Positions 1-11,537 of a DNA stretch of 64,000 bases are shown piece by piece. The DNA comes from Cryptomeria japonica. Its lineage: Eukaryota > Streptophyta > Pinopsida > Cupressales > Cupressaceae. Each line of letters opens with the position of its first letter. Positions within the stretch are counted from its first letter, which is position 1. The stretch covers positions 254,369,533-254,433,532 of the forward strand of contig NC_081410.1 in the NCBI RefSeq assembly GCF_030272615.1, read 5' to 3'. The translations under genes and the position numbers were made by a program. Below the pieces are notes generated by a model, which saw nothing but the letters and a program-made list of their open reading frames with translations, was not told where the DNA came from and ran no database searches.

Positions 1-1210
1 TTTACCTGTAGTTCGGACTTAAAGTTCGAAGTCCAAACTACAGGGTCTTTCTTCATGCACATCAGACTTTAAAGTCCAATGTGTGTTTGCTAGGTTTTCT
101 AGCCTACAAGTCAGACTTTAAAGTTTGACCTGCAGGTGTTCTAAGCCTGCAGTTCGGACTTTAAAGTCTGACCTGCAGGTAGTCTTCCTCTACAGTTCGG
201 ACTGTTTTGCTAGAGATTGCATGTCAGACTTTAAAGTCCGACTTGCAATGGTTTTTAGCCTACATGTCAGACTTTAAAGTCTGACATGCAACTACGTGTT
301 AGTCATTAATTTCGCATTTATTGCTAATTTTTTGGGTTTATTTGTTTTAGGGTTCTTTTCTTCATTATCGTTTGTGTTTTCTTTTTCTCTGTGTGCCCTC
401 CTCCGCCACAACTCAGATTGGATTGCTCCTCCATCAGATTTTTTGATCTTGTTGCAGAAAAGGTAGAGTTTTATGTTTTCTTTCAATTTTTTCCTTATCT
501 TCCTATTTCATTTTTTTGAGTTTGCTTGGTATGTAGGGAGGGTAATCGGACTTTAAACTTTGATTGCCCCCCCTTTATTCCTATCATTTTCCTAAAGCTA
601 CATAAAGGGGTTTAAATCTCATTATGCAGTTGGATTAAACATCTCCGTATAACGGACTTTAAAGTCCGATATGCGGATAATCATTTTTGCATATCGGACT
701 TTAAAGTCTATTATGCAGAGATGAGAATGTTTGGTTGATATGTCGGGTTTTAAAACCTGGCATGTCAACCAATCATTTTTCCCTTTGTGAGAACATCGGA
801 CTTTAAAGTCCAATGTGCTGGATTTGCCTAAGATTTTACCCTTGCACATCGGACTTTAAAGTCTGATGTGCTATTGATCTACCCTTAATCAACACATCAA
901 ATTTTAAAGTTCGATGTGTTGATAACTCTTCCTCAGATTGCACATCGGACTTTAAAGTCCAATGTGCTATTGATCTACCCTTAATCAACACATCGGATTT
1001 TAAATTTTGATGTGTTGATAACTCTTCCCTGGATTGCACATCGGACTTTAAAGTCCGATGTGTTGTTAACTTACCCCAAGTTTGCACCTTGAACTTTAAA
1101 GTCTGATGTGCTAATCAACATTATTTACCCTTGCACATCAGATTTTAAAGTCTGATGTGCTGATCAAGGTGTTTACCCTTGCACATCGAACTTTAAAGTC
1201 CAATGTGCAA
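1..1210. repeat. Field of TTTAAA-centred palindromes, partly in 96-bp tandem units
   Basis: Copies and variants of a perfect or near-perfect palindrome with core CGGACTTTAAAGTCCG occur every 40-60 bases at 1-300 and 640-1210. Many extend to CACATCGGACTTTAAAGTCC followed by GATGTG, giving a dyad of about 26 bases centred on TTT/AAA. Between 845 and 1036 the sequence is a direct tandem repeat of a 96-base unit (845-940 and 941-1036), each unit with two palindromes separated by the same spacer; a third, diverged unit starts at 1037. Single-base differences usually break only one arm. The stretch 300-640 lacks the motif except near its ends and looks like T-rich leader sequence. No protein function is supported: the minus-strand reading frame through 836-1087 merely translates the repeat. 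The function is unknown. Confidence 0.9.
300..620. other. T-rich spacer without recognised gene
   Basis: This is a pyrimidine-rich stretch with TTTTAGGGTT and a TTGCAG-like acceptor motif near 452, so it resembles a plant 5' leader or intron. No open frame of useful length and no recognisable domain is visible. It separates the two halves of the palindrome field. Confidence 0.4.
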
Positions 1211-1419
1211 TTTTTGTTTTCAAAAGAGCATGTTGGACTTTTTTCCCCGACCTGTTGTGTTTGGCAGTTTTACTCCCAAGCCTATTTTGAGTCCCGTTTT
1301 TTGATCCGTTTGAGAAAAATTGATTTTGATAATGATGAAGAGTAAATCCTCAATGTTGAATACAGTCATCATGAATGTCAAAGCTCCCTTAAAACAAATT
1401 TGAGCCTTCCTCAAGTCAA

Positions 1420-4400
1420 TTGGAATCTTCTCCAAGTAAAACATCATCAAGAAAGATGAAGTACAAGTACGACAAGTACTTGAATCTGTACCCAGAGAGT
1501 TTAGTAGACTCTAATATCAAGGAGATCAGAGACACTGAAATTGGGCATGTAGATATGAAAGAATTCATTGATCAAGTTAAGAAGGCTCCTACTCACCTAA
1601 CTAATCTGATCAACTCCGAGTTGCATAAATATGCATCTTTTCTAGTTGCAGCTCATGATCCAGAATTTATGCTTGCAGTAGCTGATCACTTTGATCCAAA
1701 TACAAGATAGGTAAAAGATGAAGATCAGAATGTCATCATGACCCTGGACAGTGTATTTTTCAATAGTGTCTTCAAAGGTTCCCAAGTTGAAGAGGTGGCT
1801 AATATTACTCAAGAAAGTGCCCAAGAGTACTATGAGAAAAACGAGGATAAATGCAAGAAGGTAATCAATAATGTTTTCCTTTCTACTGCAAGAGGTTTCC
1901 TAACCACACGATGACCTAAGGGATTTCACAGGAGTGATTTCAATGAGGAGTACAATGACATGGTCACCATGTTATCAAGGGTGACGGGGTTAAAAGACTC
2001 TCATTACTTTCAAAGTTGGATGTGCTACTACATGAAAATAATCAGGAAAGGAGCAGCAAGAATTGATTGGGGTGAACAGATCTGCGATGCCCTCTATACT
2101 CAGTTGAAGGAGGTCAAAGTAAAATGAATTTTATATGACCTCATATCTGGTTTATGCGGCAGCTTTAATGAGGCAATATCCAAGCTTATCTACTAAGGGT
2201 GATAGGAGGTTGGTACCCGTTTGGGAGTACTATGATCAGCTTACTATCAAGAATCAAGGTATTCATTACAAAAGAGTTAATGATGCCTTCTTCACTGTAT
2301 GGAAGTGCATTTTTTATAAGGGCCTACAGAAGCAGAGAATATCAGAGGCTTCTTATAACAGGGTATCTCATTTTGGGTGTGTATTCCTGCAATTTCCCAC
2401 ATTCACTTACATCTGAATTGGATGTTTCTTAGGTGAGCCCTTTATTCTACCAAGGTTCCCTTTAGACAAAATCATCCTCATGGAGTTGTGCAAACAACTA
2501 ATTAATGTACATGAAAAACAATCACAAGCACATAAGACTGGGTTGAATTTCCCAGAATCAATCGGCAGGTACTCAGTGCTAACCAATCCCAAGGCCAAAA
2601 ATATGGAGGATGTTTGGGAAGACTATCAAAATGATGAGGATATAAGAAGGATGGATTTTAGCCACCTTACTCTGGAACAAATTGAAAACTTGTATTTATC
2701 TAAGATCCCGATGACCATGATTGATACGAATGACATAATAGACCCGATCTATTATGAGAAGAAAATTGCTAACTCTCTGCTTCCTCCCATACAATGGTCA
2801 AAGAAGGAGAGCAAATCAATCACTCAAAGGATTTCTCCTATCCTAGAAAACACCAATGCATGGCTGGTAAGGAAGAATCTTAGGATGAAACAACTTCCTA
2901 CTAGTTCAAGAGATGACAATAACAGTGATGGCCAAGTCATCAAGATAGCTATAGCCGAGACGAGAATGAAGAGCAGGGAAGACCTGCAAGCACTACCCTC
3001 TGCTCTTGTGATACAATCAAAAGGGAAAGGGCCCAAGATTAAATTTATAATGAAAGGGTCCAAAAAGGGTGAATCATCATCTGCAGTACAGGAAGCAGTG
3101 ACTAAAGAGCCAGAACAGCCGCTTGCCAAGGAAATTGAAGAAGGTGAAATTCCTCAACAAGAGGAAGTACAGGCTGAAGAAACATCAGACCTAGCTGAAG
3201 TTGATGCATCGATTACCTCATAGGTAATCATCCACTCTATTGACTTTGAATTTGACCAAGAGGATGAGGTTTTTCAAGATGGGGATCTAAGTATGGGCAT
3301 GGCACAATCGGAAGCCACTATTCAGTTTTTCACAATAACCAACTTCTCCAATCTAGATAATATCCCTTCGTCTACTATTAAATCCACGATGATGGATTTT
3401 AATGAAGCCTTGAAAGAGGCACTTGCAGAACAGGTTTTAGTAGACTTACCTATCACTACCACCACCACCATAGAAATTCCACCATTGGAAGTGTTGAAGT
3501 TGCATTCATGGCACCTTCAACTCTCCCATCTATAATTAAAGAGGTGTCAGCAGTAGCAAATGTTCCACTAGATACTTCAACATCGGTGCCATCAATAACA
3601 CTCATAACTGCTCTGAGCTCCAGTCAACTTGCTCCTAAAACTTCAACTCAAAATCAGAAAGGAGCTTCTACTCCATCGGCCAATCCAAAATTACCCCCTT
3701 GGATGGAAGTAGTGGCTCCTAAGAGGAAAAAACAAGTAATTTCTCTGGATGAGTTTGACTTTGAGCTTTTGGTTCCTCTAAAGCCTAAGTGAACAAAGAA
3801 GCCAAAGACAGTATCTTGGGTGGTAGTAGACCTAGCTTCTAAGAGAAAGTATGATGATGTTATGGTGACATCGTTAGATAAGGACAAAGGCAACATACGA
3901 TCTGAAGATTATACCATGTAGGTCATAGAGCTTGGGGTGGAAACCCATGAGAGTGTTAAATTGGATTCTCAAACAGATTTTAATTCTTTGTTGAGGAGAT
4001 TGGATCAGGAGAGGGATGAGAAAAATATCTTGAAGCAAAAGTGTGAACAATTGACCAATGTTCTTCTAAAGGTCACACAATTTTCTCAAAAAAGTGAGCC
4101 CATAGGATCCTCAATAGATACCAAATCTCTAAAGAAGATTGAACAGGTGGGAGCTAAAGGCCGAGTGATGGATGAGTGGATTTCATGACTAAGGTCAAAA
4201 GGCTCTCATCTTCTGAGTTCAACAGTGGAACTATTGTCAGATTATGAAGTAATCCAGAGTTAGATGCAAGGACTCAAAACCTCTTTATCACAGGAGATTG
4301 AGGAAGTTCTGAAAAGTACTACCTTTTGGAGCAAAATGGAGGACTTCAGGATAGATGTCCTTGTTGAAAATAAGGTAATTCCCACAAGGGAGAAGTACAT

Positions 4401-4850
4401 CTAGATCTTGTCTTTATTGTCTCATAAGCGAGAGACAATAAGGTTAATGATTGCAGAACTGGACCGAGAGAAGAAAGAAGGTGATGACGAGGTTGATCTC
4501 ATTTTTACCAAAGTTGTTGATCTTCCTTGTTATTTATATGATGGCAATCAAAATCTCGTCACTGCTAAATTTGTCACGTGGGAATTCCTTTCCTTGATGG
4601 ATCACTGCACAAGACAAGATTTCTCACTTGATACATTTGATAAGCTATTAGAGATCTAGGTCAGTTTTGAAGTCCTCGCATCCATGTTGAAGGATGTTAA
4701 AAAGAAACAAGTAAAGATTGGAGATGCAATTTCCCACATCCGAGTGATCACAAGTTCTACCTTGATGCTGAATGAAGCAGAGATAAAAGCTATCCTGGCT
4801 AAGTTCAAAGATTTTTAGAAACCCAATGAGGAGGAGAATGAAGAATGAAG
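1420..4850 (+). pseudogene. Decayed long ORF of element F, related to the second ORF of elements D and E
   Basis: A nearly continuous coding track of about 1100 codons, broken by a few stops (1708, 1912, 2125, 2414, 3221, 3790, 3925, 4186, 4261, 4402, 4657) and by frameshifts near 2128 and 3495. The N-terminal part (1560-2420) has an alpha-helical look with the segment ITQESAQEYYEKN, which lines up with the WLNKPYKITKEAI segment of element E and WLKKPLKITNNSI of element D. The middle (2900-3930) is a low-complexity linker rich in K, E, P, S and T. The C-terminal part (3950-4830) is coiled coil, including LLRRLDQERDEKNILKQKCE. It has no RT, integrase or protease motif. The family is not one I can name with confidence; a plant-mobile-domain or putative plant transposon protein relation is possible. 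It ends 20 bases before a purine tract and probable 3' LTR. Confidence 0.6.
4831..4850 (+). promoter_or_regulatory. Probable polypurine tract of element F
   Basis: An almost all-purine run (GAGGAGAATGAAGAATGAAG) lies directly before a TG dinucleotide and directly after the end of the coding track. That is the position expected for the second-strand primer of an LTR element. Confidence 0.5.
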
Positions 4851-5768
4851 TGCCCCTTTTTGGCACCCTTTCTTTATGCAGTTGTGCCAATAGATGTTGT
4901 CAATTTTCATGCAGTTGCATGTTTTCTTTATGTTGTAGTTGTAGTAAAATGGGACTGTGTAGTTGAATAAGTCAACTGTGCCCACCTTTTTCTCAACTCC
5001 TTTTCCTATATAAGGAGGACCTCATTTGTAAATATTTATCTTTTTCATGCGTAGCAAAACTCTGCAGAATTTTTATCCCAACTAAGACTTTGGGATTTTG
5101 TGGTGAAAATTCTATCAAGCAAATAAAGAAAACACTTTTGTTGATCTCAAACTTTGTGTTGTATCAAGAATATTATTTATATAATTTAATGTTCTTATGT
5201 CCATTAAATATATATGTTCTTTATTTCTTTGATCTTGAAGATTTTGTTATGTGAGTTAAAGAGCTCCTAAATCGTGCAAGTAGACTGTGTGCTCTTAGCG
5301 TATTTGGGAAACTTTCTAATAAATTAAGTAACTAGTGGTAAGCTTTGTATTGCTGCAATTACTTGTAGTTTAAAGGATTAGAAATTTATACTTGAAGACT
5401 TTGAGCTACAAGCTAAGTTTCTAATTGTTTGATTTGTAATAATCAGTTTGAGTTAGTGTTACCTTAAAGGAGACTTTGTGTTGCTTAATAGTAACTCTTG
5501 GTGTAGTTTGCTAGATTCATAGTTCTTTTCTTTAAGTATCTAAAGAGATAGAGGAATTGTATTCAAGTGAAGGGAGAATACATAAACTCTAAAAAAAAAA
5601 GAGTTATATGCCCAACACCAACCAACAAATTTAATTTCTTATTAATTAGAGGAGAAATTTCATAGGGAACCTCCCCTTGATGAGAGGAGAGATTAATTTC
5701 TTAGTATAACTTTGTGTGAATTATATATTTTTTCATTAGTACGCTAGTGACAAAATATTCACCCAACA
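4851..5768 (+). repeat. Probable 3' LTR of element F
   Basis: The stretch begins TGCCCC after the purine tract and ends CCCAACA, so it has the usual TG...CA ends and a typical size (about 918 bp). It contains a good TATA box (CCTATATAAGGAGG, 5005-5018) about 150 bases in, followed by leader-like sequence. The matching 5' LTR is not in the window, so the call rests on structure and on its place after the ORF. The right boundary could be off by some bases. Confidence 0.5.
5005..5018 (+). promoter_or_regulatory. TATA box inside LTR of element F
   Basis: CCTATATAAGGAGG is close to the plant TATA consensus and lies in the U3 position of the proposed LTR. Transcription would begin about 30 bases downstream. 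Confidence 0.5.
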
Positions 5769-6118
5769 AAGCAATCGCTCCCGATAAGGCATGCACATTC
5801 GCTTTAACATGGGGGCATACACTCTGCTCATATTTTCCTTTTTGATACTTAGAATTATTTAGTGAACTTGGATTTGCTTCATAATCTTGGTATCTTTTTT
5901 GTGACTCATAGTGAGGGGAACCTTGCTACTTGCAGTCATGATTTTCCCTTCTTGATCTTCCCTTTTACTTTGTCAATCGATGTCGTAAGATCCAAAGTCC
6001 TTTGGGGGCTTGGTGCATATTGCCTCCTTGACATGGTAGAATTATTTCAATCTTGTTTCCTTGTACTTTACCGACAGTATTGCCATATGCTTATACTCCC
6101 GCTAAAGTGGGGGATAAA
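5769..6118 (+). mobile_element. 3' internal end of LTR element J (probable Ty3/gypsy)
   Basis: This segment holds no clear domain. It contains two purine tracts of the gypsy type, ACATGGGGGCATAC near 5807 and AAAGTGGGGGATAAA at 6104-6118. The second is immediately followed by TGTAG, the same five bases that begin the solo LTR H at 45160. I read it as the 3' untranslated end of an element whose coding part lies left of the window or was displaced by F. The small open frame at 5862-6131 shows no recognisable motif. Confidence 0.45.
6104..6118 (+). promoter_or_regulatory. Polypurine tract of element J
   Basis: AAAGTGGGGGATAAA sits directly before the TGTAG start of the proposed long LTR, the position of the plus-strand primer. 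Confidence 0.5.
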
Positions 6119-6271
6119 TGTAGTGTCATGAAATTGAGACCTTTGCAATTGCAACCACATTAGGGTCCTCATGCACGCGATTCAAATCCCTAAGATAGAT
6201 CGGAGATTAGAAACTTGCTCGGCACCTAAGAACTATACCTTGCTTGCCCTTCGCACTACCTGAACTGCATC

Positions 6272-6297
6272 CTGTCCTGCAAAAAAGGGCAGGACAG
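6272..6297. other. Short hairpin in LTR of element J
   Basis: CTGTCCTGC at 6272-6280 and GCAGGACAG at 6289-6297 form a perfect 9-bp stem around an A-rich loop of 8 bases. No T run follows and the role is unknown. Confidence 0.6.
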
Positions 6298-8999
6298 AGG
6301 CATGGCGCCCCTGTGCTCTGCCCTATTTTGGAGCAGCACCCTTTTCAAATGTGCTTTGGTGGTTTCACATTGAGTGGGATGTAAGGCCCTACCCCAATCT
6401 GTCATAAAATTGCAGTTATTTTCATGTTGGACCTATTATTGATACTTTATTTTGATGCATAATGGATTAAGATTCTATATGATCTAGTGATTGGATAACA
6501 TTGATATGATGTATGTAATCTATTTCTGATTTGCAACACTTCATTTATGATGTTAGAAAACATATATGCATGCCTTACGGATGATTGAATTTCATGATGA
6601 TTATGATGATGCCATTGAGTAAATTATTTCATGTGGATTCTATTGGATAATTGATAATTTGATTGTTATGATTTAAATTGTATGCAAAGTGTTTTATTTG
6701 TACTCTTTTCATATATTAATATTGCATGTTATTATTTGAGATTACTAATGTGCAAAATGAGATGTGCAGGAAAACTAATTCACGTGACCATGGAAACTAT
6801 TCAGAGAATTAAACTAGACCTATGTGCGTTAGTAAAGCCAAGGGTTGTCTATTTGGAGAGACAACACCTCATATGTAATATGTTTATATTTTTTAATGTG
6901 AATTCTTGAATGTGTGTTTAATTTGTATTTGTTAATTTTGTTAATTCCAAAAAAATGACATGCCATGTGTATTATAGTGATGTGTATTTTATGGTGTCAC
7001 TTGACACTTGTGTTGTGATGTGAGTTGGCAATGACATGTTCTTTGGAGGGAATTTGTGTAACCAATGCATTATTAAAAATATCTTGATGTGGTCCCAATA
7101 GAGTCCTGGCTAAAGAGCCATTAGAATGGTCAACTCAAGTTTGACCCGTAGACAAACTTTAGATGGGTTATTGGAGGGTCAAACTAACTCTTAAGGTTAG
7201 GTTTAGTGAACGTTTGAAGGCCCATATGTTATACCTATGGGCAAAGGTCAATTTTAGTCATGTGACCACTCACATGTGACTGTCAAGTCACCTCAAAAGT
7301 GAGTTTTTCAAGATGGACAAAAAGTCAACTTTTGAGGATTTCTCCTTGGTTAGATAACCTTCCATTTGAGTGATAGTTTCTCTTCCCCACTTTCTCTTAC
7401 ATTTTTCAGTTTCCATTTTTAGAAACCATGTAAGAGGTTGGGAATACCAACCTATGGGATCTCACATCCTTTCCAAGGAAGTTGAAAAGTGTCAATAGAG
7501 CCTACTTAGGAAAGGGATTCAAACTTAGGATTTTGATCACCCACTCTCCAATCTTGGAAACTTAGAGTTGTTTTTTTTAAAATCTGGGATAGGAGATGCA
7601 TTTTTTTTGGTTTTGAGAAGAAAATACTAGTGGATTGGGCATCTCTTCTTCAACCATCCCTCATACCATTTGCAGGATCAATGGTTGGTAGTGTTCTTCC
7701 ATGCATTTTGATTACCATTGTTATATGTGAAGGAAAATTGCTTTTGTATTAGCTTTTGTTGTATATGTGATTTGTGGTGTTGGTTGTGGAGTTCTTTCTT
7801 TGTGTATGTCTTTGTGATTTTTGTGATTATCTTGTGTTATGGGTGTTTCAAGGCCATACTCACCCTTGGGAGGGAATCGTATCCTTGGGGTGAAGGATTG
7901 CTTAACAACCTAAGAGTGTAGAGACTCTCTTCTTGTAAGAGAGAGATACACAAGGGTTATGGGACCCTTGCTACATTGTTTTATGCTTATGAAAAAGGGG
8001 GTCATAAGGGGATATTTGGGCTTGTAAGCCATGGGGGACATAAGGGAATTTTTTGGGTCAAGTATGTGACCTTGAGTTAGTTGTATTTTGGTAGCCTTGT
8101 GAAGGCATATGTTTCTCTTTTCTTACAGATCTCCTCTAGGTGCTTGGTCCACCTTCACCCCACAAAAATTAGTCACATAGTGACAATGTGAATCCTTGGG
8201 TTAGGAGTTTATGTTTTGTATAAGTATTTCTTGCATGTATTGTTGAGTTTGTTTGTAACCCATTTAGCCTTGGTTCTCCTAGCTCGGGGTCTTGTAAGCC
8301 TAGGTTGGGAGGTGAGCCTCCATGGTCATATCTAAGTTTATTTGTAGGTCTACAATCTATTGAAGGATGGAGAAAAGCTACTTACTTAAAGTGGTGTTTA
8401 TATAATGTTGAAAGTGCACCTCCTTGTTCTTTTACCTATCTAAAGCCTCTTGTTGTATCTAATCATTTCTGTAATAATGTAAAAGGGGAAAGACTCACAT
8501 ATTTTGTTGAGAGCAATGTATTATAAATCAAAAAGAAAAGAAGTTGTAATTTTATTATTATTGTAAAGTGGATATAGAAGGAAAAGAAATGTATTAGATC
8601 CTTTATTGTTTATTTATTACCATGACATGGATTAGGAGATGTAAAAAATTTTTCAGCTATAATGCCTATTGAGGAAAAGAAATGAGTAGAAATACATTTA
8701 AATAAAATGCAGTTTTATCTCTATATTCAGTTTTGTGGTATAAACCTACTTAGTATAAAATCTAAATATGAGGTGTTGAAAAATATATATATGTACCTGC
8801 AATTCATTTATTTATTGAGCATATTCTATGTTTATTCATTTGTTTATTGAGCGTATGTAAACCTTGAGTTTAATCATTTATTTGCATATAGATGTATTGC
8901 TGGTTAGTTTTAAAAGAAAAAGATTACTATTGTTAGAAAACTATTCCTGAAATAAAAAGAAATAACTTTAGAAGAAATAGTTATTTCACTATAGTGTTT

Positions 9000-9072
9000 A
9001 TAATTAAAAAAAATACATACATACATATATATACATATACATATACATATATATGTGTGTGTGTGTGTATAA
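9000..9072. repeat. TA/CA/TG microsatellite
   Basis: An A run is followed by ACATACATACATATATATACATATACATATA and then a GT run of about seven units. It is a simple-sequence tract in very AT-rich DNA. Confidence 0.85.
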
Positions 9073-9510
9073 TCATATATCTACATGTTTATTTGAATTC
9101 CCCTTTATAACAATCTGAGTCAACTAAATCTGAATATAAAATTAGATTGTAGATTAAACAAAAAAGAAAAGATCAAAAACTTCATTCTATTAAATCATTC
9201 TTGTACAGTTAGAAAAAAAAATATATACTATTGATGTTGATAAAATTAAATAGACCTATTCTAGAAAAATAAAATAAAAAGAAGCTCACTATGTTTGCAC
9301 AATGAGTGTATATTTTCTTAAAATATACACACATGTATAATAGACATCTTATTGTTATACACCTAAATAAATATGATGCTATTGATAAATAAAATAAACT
9401 TGTGTTGGGAGAAAGCACAGTGAGCTATCTGTCTATATATATATAAACAATTTAAATATTGGTGTAATATTAATCATTCTACAAAAGAAATCACTGTGTT
9501 TAGATAGTGA

Positions 9511-9513
<3 letters not shown>

Positions 9514-9594
<81 letters not shown>

Positions 9595-9612
9595 CTATGT
9601 GTGTGTGTGTGT
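9514..9612. repeat. Compound microsatellite (TC)n-(AT)n-(GT)n
   Basis: About 29 uninterrupted TC units (9514-9572) pass directly into about 11 AT units (9573-9594) and, after CTAT, about 7 GT units (9599-9612). It is a pure compound dinucleotide tract and likely to vary in length. Confidence 0.95.
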
Positions 9613-9739
9613 ATACATTTAATAAAATAAAGTTTATGTTTAATAAAAATATATGGATATCACTGCATAGAGAATATATATAAATATATATATATATGGC
9701 AGTATTGAAAATCTTTTTAACAAAAATTTTAAACGATTT

Positions 9740-9990
9740 TTTTTTTTTACATCGACAACATTGGGATTGCGGGAGGGGGGAGCCTTTGGCTCTACCTCCT
9801 CACGTCGTTGGTCACGGCCATGGTTGGGGCTGCGACCCACAGTCATGTGCATCCATAGAGGTGGGCCACATCCCCACCGATGGCCCCACCCTATGTGGAA
9901 AGGGTCGACGCGAGGCTCGACCTCCCCTCTACCATACATTACTCATCGCCCCCTACAAACCCTCACCGCCATGTCTCACCCAATCTGTAA
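9740..9990. other. GC-rich patch in AT-rich surroundings
   Basis: About 250 bases with many CG dinucleotides, including GGTCGACGCGAGGCTCGACC and CACGTCGTTGGTCACGGCC, sit between an A/T-rich tract and an A-rich tract. Overlapping open frames exist on both strands (9640-9939 minus, 9696-10034 plus), but their translations are arginine/proline-rich and have no recognisable motif, so I do not call a gene. A captured fragment of a GC-rich sequence is possible. Confidence 0.5.
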
Positions 9991-10319
9991 ACAAGAAAGA
10001 TAAAGAGAATACAAAACAAAAAGAAAAGTATTAAAACAAAACAACATTTATCATGGAACCCTAACCCGATTTAGGGTTAGGGTTAGTAAAAAGGGAAAAT
10101 AAGAAATAAGAAATAGATAGATAGTTATGTGAATATAATGAAATAAAAAGGGGAACCCTAGTTAGGGTTAACCCACATGATTTTAAAAAAAAAAAAATTA
10201 TATTAAAAGGGGGGGAACCCCATTTTAAATAAAGTTAAATTTATAATGTTAAAGGGTCATTTTAATCTAATAGGGAATTAGTTTAATTATGGAATATTTT
10301 TCATGGAAATTATTAGATG

Positions 10320-10560
10320 GTTATTTTATTTTGTAAAGGAGGGTATTCTAATTTTAATTGATTATATAATTACCTAAGGGGGTATTTTAATTATAAACGG
10401 TTATATAAAACTCTTAAGGGTGTATTTTAATTATAAATGATTAAATAAATCCTTAATGTGTTCTTTTATTTAAGGGGATAGTTTATTTATAAGTTTTTAT
10501 TTAAATCTTATAGGGGAATAGGTATCAATAATGAAAGGATATTGTTTCTAAGATAAATTA
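10320..10560. repeat. Degenerate short tandem repeats
   Basis: Variants of the phrase AAGGGGGTATTTTAATTATAA plus a T/A-rich spacer recur about every 45-60 bases (near 10336, 10376, 10418 and 10478). Related phrases continue after element E (near 17685), so E was inserted into this repeat. Confidence 0.6.
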
Positions 10561-10568
10561 TTAATGTT

Positions 10569-10573
10569 AATGA
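10569..10573. repeat. Target site duplication of element E, left copy
   Basis: AATGA directly before the TGTTGG end of the element; the second copy is at 17510-17514. A perfect 5-bp duplication fixes both ends of the insertion. Confidence 0.9.
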
Positions 10574-11537
10574 TGTTGGAAACCAATAACACTGAGAAGG
10601 GGGGGGGGGGGGGGGGGGTGAATCAATGTTATACCGGAATAGTAGATTTTAGCCTTACTAAAACATGAATACACCAACCACTATATCGGTACATATAGAA
10701 TAGAAAGAAGTAAAGCAACCAATAAGCCAAACACATAAATGAGAATCATAACACACAGATTTATATGTGGAAAACCTCAAAGAGGAAAAACCACGGTAGG
10801 ATTTGTGACCCACAATATCAATCCACTAGCCATATGAAGAGATATTAGAAAATATGAGGGGCCTGCACTTGCAGGAAGGCTTATAGCCTAAACCACATTG
10901 CTCAATCACAATAGGAGCCTCACTGACTACATAAAATTCCAGACAACAATCCAGAGAAGTGTGAACTGCTAAGATAGCATCTTCTATGCCAGAATATAGT
11001 TTTGGTTTAAGATCTGTCTATTCCAGTTTGAAACCCTAAACCCCTTTGTCGGAATAACCCCTTCAATAAATTCCTCACATACATAATCTCACTAAATAAT
11101 TTTGCAGCATATTACATTCACATATCCATAATCTCCTATCTCATGTCTATATCTCTATATCAAAATTATCTAATCAAACTTCCCTATATACCCTATACAA
11201 ATTTATGCCTTATGTCAGCTTACAAAGATATATAAAATATCAGATTACATGTTGGCCAAATAACATAAATTTATAAAAATTAAAATAAATTGTCGATGTC
11301 GGATCCAAGATGTGTCAGCCTCCAATACCAATAACCTTTACTATACCTTGTCGACCTGCATTGCTGGTGACCAAAGAAATTCTTCTGACTTGTCAGTATC
11401 GATGCCGATGTCGGTGTAGAATCTGTGAAGTGTCTATCGGTACACCATAGAATCAATATATGAATCTCAAACCCAAAATCATGTTGCCATGAATGTCAAC
11501 ATAGAGAAACTAACCAATAGAGTGTTAATTGCTAACA
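10574..11537 (-). repeat. 3' LTR of element E
   Basis: It starts TGTTGG and ends TAACA on the plus strand (TGTTAG...CCAACA on the element strand) and aligns along its whole length with 16562-17509. It contains a 20-base G run at 10599-10618 where the other LTR has only seven G. At 10759-10800 it has the complement of a CACGGTTTTTCC / GGTTTTCCACATA module shared with the other Copia-type LTRs of the window. Confidence 0.93.

Larger units (their letters stand above)
6119..10568 (+). repeat. LTR of element J, first part
   Basis: It starts TGTAGTGTCATGAAATT, similar to the start of solo LTR H (TGTAGCATCATAAATT). No convincing LTR end occurs before element E, and the AT-rich sequence resumes directly beyond E. 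I infer one LTR of about 5.8 kb, ending at 18895 with CAACATTACA (H ends CACCATTACA). Contents: a hairpin at 6272-6297, unremarkable sequence from 6300 to 8500, an AT-rich tract from 8500 to 9700 with microsatellites, a GC-rich patch from 9740 to 9990, short AACCCTAACCC and TTAGGG runs near 10058-10090, and degenerate tandem repeats from 10320 to 10560. Short open frames here (7718-7921, 8305-8526) have no recognised motif. Alternatively several unrelated repeats are juxtaposed. Confidence 0.4.

Noticed and set aside
836-1087. Minus-strand frame with repeated LKSDVQS peptide
   Set aside because: It is only the translation of the palindromic DNA repeat; other repeat units are in other frames, so there is no sign of protein selection.
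1-1210. CRISPR-like array
   Set aside because: Repeats are palindromic and variable with partly repeated spacers, in a plant-like retrotransposon landscape with no cas genes.
7718-8526. Short plus-strand ORFs
   Set aside because: Cys/Phe-rich or motif-less translations, no splice or start context that stands out, inside the proposed LTR of J.
9640-10034. Open frames on both strands in the GC-rich patch
   Set aside because: The translations are arginine/proline-rich without motifs and overlap each other; they follow from base composition.
10058-10090. Interstitial telomere repeat
   Set aside because: Only two or three irregular units (AACCCTAACCC, TTTAGGGTTAGGG) in inverted arrangement; too short to call.
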